Below are positions 54,001 through 64,000 of a stretch of 64,000 nucleotides of DNA, piece by piece (position 1 is the stretch's first letter; each line of letters begins with the position of its first letter). This stretch comes from Glandiceps talaboti. Taxonomy: Eukaryota > Hemichordata > Enteropneusta > Spengelidae. The notes under the pieces were generated by a model. The model did not search any database and was not told the DNA's origin. It worked only from the letters and a program-made list of their open reading frames with translations. The stretch spans positions 17,610,822 to 17,674,821 of the forward strand of contig NC_135570.1 of NCBI RefSeq assembly GCF_964340395.1, given 5' to 3'. The translations under genes and the position numbers were made by a program.

Positions 54001-57000
54001 CATTCCTTAACACTACATCCTAGCTGGCCTGTCTGTCTACATTCATTAACACTACATCCTAGCTAGCCTGTCTATACATTCATTAACACTGCATCCTAGC
54101 TAGCCTGTCTATCTACATTCATTAACACTGCATCCTAGCTAGCCTGTCTACTTTCATTGACACTACATCCTAGCTAGCCTGTCTGTCTACTTTCATTAAC
54201 ACTGTATCCTAGCTAGCCTGTCTACATTCATTAACACTGCATCCTAGCTAGCCTGTGTTCATTCATTGACACTACATCCTAGCTAGCCTGTCTGTCTACT
54301 TTCATTAACACTGCATCCTAGCTAGCCTGTCTACATTCATTAACACTGCATCCTAGCTAGCCTGTCTACATTCATTACCACTGCATCCTAGCTAGCCTGT
54401 CTACATTCATTAACACTGCATCCTAGCTAGCCTGTCTACTTTCATTGACACTACATCCTAGCTAGCCTGTCTGTCTACATTCATTAATACTATATCCTAG
54501 CTAGCCTGTCTGTCTACATTCATTAACACTACATCCTAGCTAGCCTGTCTGTCTACATTCATTAACACTACTTCCTAGCTAGCCTGTCTGTCTACATTCA
54601 TTAACACTACATCCTAGCTGGCCTGTCTGTCTACATTCATTAACACTACATCCTAGCTAGCCTGTCTGTCTACATTCATTAACACTACATCCTAGCTAGC
54701 CTGTCTGTCTACATTCATTAACACTACATCCTAGCTAGCCTGTCTATACATTCATTAACACTGCATCCTAGCTAGCCTGTCTACATTCATTGACACTACA
54801 TCCTAGCTGGCCCGTCTTCATTCATTGACACTACATCCTAGCTAGCCTGTCTACATTCATTAACACTGCATCCTAGCTAACCTGTCTACATTCATTGACA
54901 CTACATCCTAGCTAGTCTGTCTACATACATTAACACTGCATCCTAGCTAGCCTGTCTACATTCATTAACACTACATCCTAGCTAGCCTGTCTGTCTACAT
55001 TCATTGACACTACATCCTAGCTAGCCTGTCTACATTCATTAACACTGCATCCTAGCTAGCCTGTCTACATTCATTAACACTGCATCCTAGCTAGCCTGTC
55101 TACATTCATTAACACTACATCCTAGCTAGCCTGTCTGTCTACATTCATTAACACTGCATCCTAGCTAGCCTGTCTACATTAACACTGCATCCTAGCTAGC
55201 CTGTCTACATTCATTAACACTGCATCCTAGCTAGCCTGTCTACATTCATTAACACTGCATCCTAGCTTGCCTGTTTACATTCATTGACACTACATCCTAG
55301 CTAGCCTGTCTGTCTACATTCATTAACACTACATCCTAGCTAGCCTGTCTGTCTACATTCATTAACACTACATCCTAGCTAGCCTGTCTGTCTACATTCA
55401 TTAACACTACATCCTAGCTAGCCTGTCTGTCTACATTCATTAACACTGCATCCTAGCTAGCCTGTCTGTCTACATTCATTGACACTACATCCTAGCTAGC
55501 CTGTCTACATTCATTAACACTACATCCTAGCTAGCCTGTCTGTCTACATTCATTAACACTACATCCTAGCTAGCCTGTCTACATTCATTAACACTACATC
55601 CTAGCTAGCCTGTCTGTCTACATTCATTAACAATACATCCTAGCTAACCTGTCTGTCTACATTCATTAACACTACATCCTAGCTAGCCTGTCTATGCATT
55701 CATTAACACTGCATCCTAGCTAGCCTGTCTACATTCATTGACACTACATCCTAGCTAGCCTGTCTACATTCATTAACACTGCATCCTAGCTAGCCTGGCT
55801 GCATTCATTGACACGGCATCCTTAGCTAAGCCTGTCTACATTCATTAACACTGCATCCTAGCTAGCCTGTCTACATTCATTAACACTACATCGTAGCTAG
55901 CCTGTCTGTCTACATTCATTAACACTGCATCCTAGCTAGCCTGTCTACATTCATTAACACTGCATCCTAGCTAGCCTGTCTACACTTATTAACACTGCAT
56001 CCTAGCTGGCCTGTCTACATTCATTAACACTGCAACCTAGCTAGCCTGTCTACATTCATTAACACTGTATCCTAGCTAGCCTGTCTACATTCATTAGCAC
56101 TGCATCCTAGCTAGCCTGTCTACATTCATTGACACTACATCCTAGCTAGCCTGTCTACATTCATTGACACGGCATCCTTAGCTAAGCCTGTCTACATTCA
56201 TTAACACTGCATCCTAGCTAGCCTGTCTACATTCATTAACATTGTATCCTAGCTAGCCTGTCTGTCTACATTCATTAACACTACATCCTAGCTAGCCTGT
56301 CTGTCTACATTCATTAACACTACATCCTAGCTAGCCTGTCTATACATTCATTAACACTGCATCCTAGCTAGCCTGTCTACATTCATTGACACTACATCCT
56401 AGCTAGCCTGTCTACATTCTTTGACACTACATCCTAGCTAGTCTGTCTACATACATTAACACTGCATCCTAGCTAGCCTGTCTACATTCATTAACACTAC
56501 ATCCTAGCTAGCCTGTCTGTCTACATTCATTAACACTACATCCTAGCTAGCCTGTCTACATTCATTAACACTGCATCCTAGCTAGCCTGTCTACATTCAT
56601 TAACACTGCATCCTAGCTAGCCTGTCTACATTCATTAACACTGCATCCTAGCTAGCCTGTCTACATTCATTAACACTGCATCCTAGCTAGCCTGTCTACA
56701 TTCATTGACACTACATCCTAGCTGGCCCGTCTTCATTCATTGACACTACATCCTAGCTAGCCTGTCTACATTCATTAACACTGCATCCTAGCTAGCCTGT
56801 CTACATTCATTGACACTAGATCCTAGCTAACCTGTCTACATTCATTGACACTACATCCTAGCTAGTCTGTCTACATACATTAACACTGCATCCTAGCTAG
56901 CCTGTCTACATTCATTAACACTACATCCTAGCTAGCCTGTCTGTCTACATTCATTGACACTACATCCTAGCTAGCCTGTCTACATTCATTAACACTGCAT

Positions 57001-60000
57001 CCTAGCTAGCCTGTCTACATTCATTAACACTGCATCCTAGCTAGCCTGTCTACATTCATTAACACTACATCCTAGCTAGCCTGTCTGTCTACATTCATTA
57101 ACACTGCATCCTAGCTAGCCTGTCTACATTCATTAACACTGCATCCTAGCTAGCCTGTCTACATTCATTAACACTGCATCCTAGCTAGCCTGTCTACATT
57201 CATTAACACTGCATCCCAGCTTGCCTGTTTACATTCATTGACACTACATCCTAGCTAGCCTGTCTGTCTACATTCATTAACACTACATCCTAGCTAGCCT
57301 GTCTGTCTACATTCATTAACACTACATCCTAGCTAGCCTGTCTGTCTACATTCATTAACACTACATCCTAGCTAGCCTGTCTGTCTACATTCATTAACAC
57401 TACATCCTAGCTAGCCTGTCTGTCTACATTCATTAACACTACATCCTAGCTAGCCTGTCTGTCTACATTCATTAACACTGCATCCTAGCTAGCCTGTCTG
57501 TCTACATTCATTGACACTACATCCTAGCTAGCCTGTCTACATTCATTAACACTACATCCTAGCTAGCCTGTCTGTCTACATTCATTAACACTACATCCTA
57601 GCTAGCCTGTCTACATTCATTAACACTACATCCTAGCTAGCCTGTCTGTCTACATTCATTAACAATACATCCTAGCTAACCTGTCTGTCTACATTCATTA
57701 ACACTACATCCTAGCTAGCCTGTCTATGCATTCATTAACACTGCATCCTAGCTAGCCTGTCTACATTCATTGACACTACATCCTAGCTAGCCTGTCTACA
57801 TTCATTAACACTGCATCCTAGCTAGCCTGGCTACATTCATTGACACGGCATCCTTAGCTAAGCCTGTCTACATTCATTAACACTGCATCCTAGCTAGCCT
57901 GTCTACATTCATTAACACTACATCGTAGCTAGCCTGTCTGTCTACATTCATTAACACTGCATCCTAGCTAGCCTGTCTACATTCATTAACACTGCATCCT
58001 AGCTAGCCTGTCTACACTTATTAACACTGCATCCTAGCTGGCCTGTCTACATTCATTAACACTGCATCCTAGCTAGCCTGTCTACATTCATTAACACTGT
58101 ATCCTAGCTAGCCTGTCTACATTCATTAGCACTGCATCCTAGCTAGCCTGTCTACATTCATTGACACTACATCCTAGCTAGCCTGTCTACATTCATTGAC
58201 ACGGCATCCTTAGCTAAGCCTGTCTACATTCATTAACACTGCATCCTAGCTAGCCTGTCTACATTCATTAACATTGTATCCTAGCTAGCCTGTCTGTCTA
58301 CATTCATTAACACTACATCCTAGCTAGCCTGTCTGTCTACATTCATTAACACTACATCCTAGCTAGCCTGTCTATACATTCATTATCACTGCATCCTAGC
58401 TAGCCTGTCTACATTCATTGACACTACATCCTAGCTAGCCTGTCTACATTCTTTGACACTACATCCTAGCTAGTCTGTCTACATACATTAACACTGCATC
58501 CTAGCTAGCCTGTCTACATTCATTAACACTACATCCTAGCTAGCCTGTCTGTCTACATTCATTAACACTACATCCTAGCTAGCCTGTCTACATTCATTAA
58601 CACTGCATCCTAGCTAGCCTGTCTACATTCATTAACACTGCATCCTAGCTAGCCTGTCTACATTCATTAACACTGCATCCTAGCTAGCCTGTCTACATTC
58701 ATTAACACTGCATCCTAGCTAGCCTGTCTACATTCATTAACACTGCATCCTAGCTTGCCTGTTTACATTCATTGACACTACATCCTAGCTAGCCTGTCTG
58801 TCTACATTCATTAACACTACATCCTAGCTAGCCTGTCTGTCTACATTCATTAACACTACATCCTAGCTAGCCTGTCTGTCTACATTCATTAACACTACAT
58901 CCTAGCTAGCCTGTCTGTCTACATTCATTAACACTACATCCTAGCTAGCCTTTCTGTCTACATTCATTAACACTTCATCCTAGCTAGCCTGTCTATACAT
59001 TCATTAACACTGCATCCTAGCTAGCCTGTCTACATTCATTGACACTACATCCTAGCTAGCCTGTCTACATTCATTAACACTGCATCCTAGCTAGCCTGGC
59101 TACATTCATTGACACGGCATCCTTAGCTAAGCCTGTCTACATTCATTAACACTGCATCCCAGCTAGCCTGTCTACATTCATTAACACTACATCCTAGCTA
59201 GCCTGTCTGTCTACATTCATTAACACTGCATCCTAGCTAGCCTGTCTACATTCATTAACACTGCATCCTAGCTAGCCTGTCTACACTCATTAACACTGCA
59301 TCCTAGCTGGCCTGTCTACATTCTTTAACACTACATCCTAGCTAGCCTGTCTACATTCATTGACACTACATCCTAGCTAGCCTGTCTACATTCATTAACA
59401 CTGCATCCTAGCTAGCCTGTCTACATTCTTTGACACTGCATCCTTAGCTAAGCCTGTCTACATTCATTGACACTGCATCCTAGCTAGCCTGTCTACATTC
59501 ATTGACACTACATCCTAGCTAGCCTGTCTACATTCATTGACACGGCATCCTTAGCTAAGCCTGTCTACATTCATTAACACTGCATCCTAGCTAGCCTGTC
59601 TACATTCATTAACATTGTATCCTAGCTAGCCTGTCTGTCTACATTCATTAACACTACATCCTAGCTAGCCTGTCTGTCTACATTCATTAACACTACATCC
59701 TAGCTAGCCTGTCTATACATTCATTAACACTGCATCCTAGCTAGCCTGTCTACATTCATTGACACTACATCCTAGCTAGCCTGTCTACATTCTTTGACAC
59801 TACATCCTAGCCTGTCTGTCTACATTCATTAACACTACATCCTAGCTAGCCTGTCTACATTCATTAACACTGCATCCTAGCTAGCCTGTCTACATTCATT
59901 AACACTGCATCCTAGCTAGCCTGTCTACATTCATTAACACTGCATCCTAGCTAGCCTGTCTACATTCATTAACACTGCATCCTAGCTAGCCTGTCTACAT

Positions 60001-63000
60001 TCATTAACACTGCATCCTAGCTTGCCTGTTTACATTCATTGACACTACATCCTAGCTAGCCTGTCTGTCTACATTCATTAACACTACATCCTAGCTAGCC
60101 TGTCTGTCTACATTCATTAACACTACATCCTAGCTAGCCTGTCTGTCTACATTCATTAACACTACATCCTAGTTAGCCTGTCTGTCTACATTCATTAACA
60201 CTACATCCTAGCTAGACTGTCTGTCTACATTCATTAACACTACATCCTAGCTAGCCTGTCTATACATTCATTAACACTGCATCCTAGCTAGCCTGTCTAC
60301 ATTCATTGACACTACATCCTAGCTAGCCTGTCTACATTCATTAACACTGCATCCTAGCTAGCCTGGCTACATTCATTGACACGGCATCCTTAGCTAAGCC
60401 TGTCTACATTCATTAACACTGCATCCCAGCTAGCCTGTCTACATTTATTAACACTACATCCTAGCTAGCCTGTCTGTCTACATTCATTGACACCACATCC
60501 CAATGCTAGCCTGTCTATACATTCATTGACACTACATCCTAGCTAGCCTGTCTACATTCATTGACACGGCATCCTTAGCTAAGCCTGTCTACATTCATTG
60601 ACACTACATCCTAGCTAGCCTGTCTACATTCATTGACACTACATCCTAGCTAACCTGTCTACATTCATTGACACTGCATCCTAGCTAGCCTGTCTACATC
60701 CATTGACACCACATCCCAATGCTAGCCTGTCTATACATTCATTGACACTACATCCTTGCTAGCCTGTCTACATTCATTGACACTTATAATAAATCCTAGC
60801 TAGCCTGTCTATGTCCATTGACACTGCATCCCAATGCTAGCCTGTCTATACATTCATTGACACTACATCCTAGCTAGCCTGTCTACATTCATTGACACTA
60901 TATCCTAGCTAGCCTGTCTACATTCATTGACACTACATCCTAGCTAGCCTGTCTACATTCATTGACACATCCTAGCTAGCCTGTCTACATTCATTAACAC
61001 TACATCCTAGCTAACCTGTCTGTCTACATTCATTAACACTACATCCTAGCTAGCCTGTCTACATTCATTGACACTACATCCTAGCTAGCCTGTCTATCTA
61101 CATGCATTAACACTACATCCTAGCTAGCCTGTCTACATTCATTAACACTGCATCCTAGCTAGTCTGTATACATTCATTGACACTAGATCCTAGCTAACCT
61201 GTCTGTCTACATTCAATGACACTACATCCTAGCTAGCCTGTCTGTCTACATTCATTAACACTGCATCCTAGCTAGCCTGTCTACATTCATTGACACTACA
61301 TCCTAGCTAGCCTGTCTATCTACATTCATTAACACTGCATCCTAGCTAGCCTGTCTACATTCATTAACACTGCATCCTAGCTAGCCTGTCTACATTCATT
61401 AACACTGCATCCTAGCTTGCCTGTTTACATTCATTGACACTACATCCTAGCTAGCCTGTCTGTCTACATTCATTAACACTACATCCTAGCTAGCCTGTCT
61501 GTCTACATTCATTAACACTACATCCTAGCTAGCCTGTCTGTCTACATTCATTAACACTACATCCTAGCTAGCCTGTCTGTCTACATTCATTAACACTACA
61601 TCCTAGCTAGCCTTTCTGTCTACATTCATTAACACTTCATCCTAGCTAGCCTGTCTATACATTCATTAACACTGCATCCTAGCTAGCCTGTCTACATTCA
61701 TTGACACTACATCCTAGCTAGCCTGTCTACATTCATTAACACTGCATCCTAGCTAGCCTGGCTACATTCATTGACACGGCATCCTTAGCTAAGCCTGTCT
61801 ACATTCATTAACACTGCATCCCAGCTAGCCTGTCTACATTCATTAACACTACATCCTAGCTAGCCTGTCTGTCTACATTCATTAACACTGCATCCTAGCT
61901 AGCCTGTCTACATTCATTAACACTGCATCCTAGCTAGCCTGTCTACACTCATTAACACTGCATCCTAGCTGGCCTGTCTACATTCTTTAACACTACATCC
62001 TAGCTAGCCTGTCTACATTCATTGACACTACATCCTAGCTAGCCTGTCTACATTCATTAACACTGCATCCTAGCTAGCCTGTCTACATTCTTTGACACTG
62101 CATCCTTAGCTAAGCCTGTCTACATTCATTGACACTGCATCCTAGCTAGCTTGTCTACATTCATTGACACTACATCCTAGCTAGCCTGTCTACATTCATT
62201 GACACGGCATCCTTAGCTAAGCCTGTCTACATTCATTAACACTGCATCCTAGCTAGCCTGTCTACATTCATTAACATTGTATCCTAGCTAGCCTGTCTGT
62301 CTACATTCATTAACACTACATCCTAGCTAGCCTGTCTGTCTACATTCATTAACACTACATCCTAGCTAGCCTGTCTATACATTCATTAACACTGCATCCT
62401 AGCTAGCCTGTCTACATTCATTGACACTACATCCTAGCTAGCCTGTCTACATTCTTTGACACTACATCCTAGCCTGTCTGTCTACATTCATTAACACTGC
62501 ATCCTAGCTAGCCTGTCTACATTCATTAACACTACATCCTAGCTAGCCTGTCTACATTCATTAACACTGCATCCTAGCTAGCCTGTCTACATTCATTAAC
62601 ACTGCATCCTAGCTAGCCTGTCTACATTCATTAACACTGCATCCTAGCTAGCCTGTCTACATTCATTAACACTGCATCCTAGCTTGCCTGTTTACATTCA
62701 TTGACACTACATCCTAGCTAGCCTGTCTGTCTACATTCATTAACACTACATCCTAGCTAGCCTGTCTGTCTACATTCATTAACACTACATCCTAGCTAGC
62801 CTGTCTGTCTACATTCATTAACACTACATCCTAGTTAGCCTGTCTGTCTACATTCATTAACACTACATCCTAGCTAGACTGTCTGTCTACATTCATTAAC
62901 ACTACATCCTAGCTAGCCTGTCTATACATTCATTAACACTGCATCCTAGCTAGCCTGTCTACATTCATTGACACTACATCCTAGCTAGCCTGTCTACATT

Positions 63001-64000
63001 CATTAACACTGCATCCTAGCTAGCCTGGCTACATTCATTGACACGGCATCCTTAGCTAAGCCTGTCTACATTCATTAACACTGCATCCCAGCTAGCCTGT
63101 CTACATTTATTAACACTACATCCTAGCTAGCCTGTCTGTCTACATTCATTGACACCACATCCCAATGCTAGCCTGTCTATACATTCATTGACACTACATC
63201 CTAGCTAGCCTGTCTACATTCATTGACACGGCATCCTTAGCTAAGCCTGTCTACATTCATTGACACTACATCCTAGCTAGCCTGTCTACATTCATTGACA
63301 CTACATCCTAGTTAACCTGTCTACATTCATTGACACTGCATCCTAGCTAGCCTGTCTACATCCATTGACACCACATCCCAATGCTAGCCTGTCTATACAT
63401 TCATTGACACTACATCCTTGCTAGCCTGTCTACATTCATTGACACTTATAATAAATCCTAGCTAGCCTGTCTATGTCCATTGACACTGCATCCCAATGCT
63501 AGCCTGTCTATACATTCATTGACACTACATCCTAGCTAGCCTGTCTACATTCATTGACACTATATCCTAGCTAGCCTGTCTACATTCATTGACACTACAT
63601 CCTAGCTAGCCTGTCTACATTCATTGACACATCCTAGCTAGCCTGTCTACATTCATTGACATTGCATCCTTAGCTAAGCCTGTCTACATTCATTGACACA
63701 TCCTAGCTAGCCTGTCTACATTCATTAACACTGCATCCTAGCTAGCCTGTCTACATTCATTGACATTGCATCCTTAGCTAAGCCTGTCTACATTCATTAA
63801 CACTGCATCGTAGCTAGTCTGTCTCCATTCATTGACACTATACATCCTAGCTAGCCTGTCTACATTCATTGACACTACATCCTAGCTAGCCTGTTTACAT
63901 TCATTGACACTGCATCCTAGCTAGTCTGTCTACATTCATTGACACTACATCCTAGCTAGCCTGTTTACCTTCATTGACACTACATCCTAGCTAGCCTGTC
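48008..64000. repeat. 35/39-bp satellite, over 400 copies, continues past the window end
   Basis: The basic 35-bp unit is CTAGCTAGCCTGTCTACATT plus CATTAACACTGCATC; the 39-bp form has an extra TGTC. Variants include CATTGACACTACATC, TAGCTAACC, CTATACATTC, a GCATCCTTAGCTAAGCC form and GCATCCCAATGCTAGCC. Large-scale duplication is evident. The marker CACTTATAATAAATCC (60781 and 63443) and CCTTTCTGTCTAC (58949 and 61611) are both 2,662 bp apart, and CATCATAGCTAGCC with TGCATTCTTAGC recur 1,201 bp apart (49661/50862 and 49731/50932). There are no genes. Confidence 0.98.

Overview
The window is animal nuclear DNA, most likely from a marine invertebrate. The evidence is one gene split by GT-AG introns, several non-LTR retrotransposon fragments, microsatellite-tailed dispersed repeats, and a very heavy load of tandem repeats. 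There is no bacterial-style gene packing. The species cannot be fixed from the sequence alone; amphioxus, hemichordate, mollusc and brachiopod are all possible.

One protein-coding gene is clearly supported: the minus-strand mitochondrial folate enzyme MTHFD2 (or MTHFD2-like), a bifunctional methylenetetrahydrofolate dehydrogenase/cyclohydrolase. Five coding exons were placed to the base: 38200-38016, 36537-36262, 18303-18208, 12382-12155 and 4900-4776. They splice in frame, and all four introns between them are phase 1. Together they encode about 302 residues ending at a stop codon. The first exon, with the start codon and mitochondrial targeting peptide, was not found and must lie above 38200 or beyond the window. 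A 74-bp decayed copy of the last exon sits at 11726-11799.

Most of the rest is intronic or flanking repeat.
1-4.7 kb (downstream of the gene): an 80-bp-arm foldback, two arrays of a 59-bp palindromic repeat around a CpG-rich island, a 2-kb array of 33-bp units and a 115-bp repeat.
4.9-12.15 kb: dispersed repeats, a split Rex1/CR1-like LINE relic, a second LINE 3' end on the plus strand, a satellite that reverses orientation, and a 70-bp array.
12.4-18.2 kb: a 1.8-kb TA-flanked inverted-repeat element and G-rich repeats.
18.3-36.26 kb: an 8.9-kb array of 58-bp units, a 25-bp array, a pentanucleotide array, a frameshifted LINE and a 27-bp array.
38.2 kb to the window end: arrays of about 41, 52 and 60 bp, dispersed repeats in both orientations, then 16 kb of a 35/39-bp satellite that continues past the end.

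No new multi-gene system was found. The most interesting points are a housekeeping gene whose introns hold many unrelated satellites with higher-order structure, the duplicated terminal exon that keeps its splice acceptor and reading frame, the TA-flanked foldback element with tandem-repeat arms, and a dispersed repeat whose two inverted copies share a conservatively substituted reading frame.
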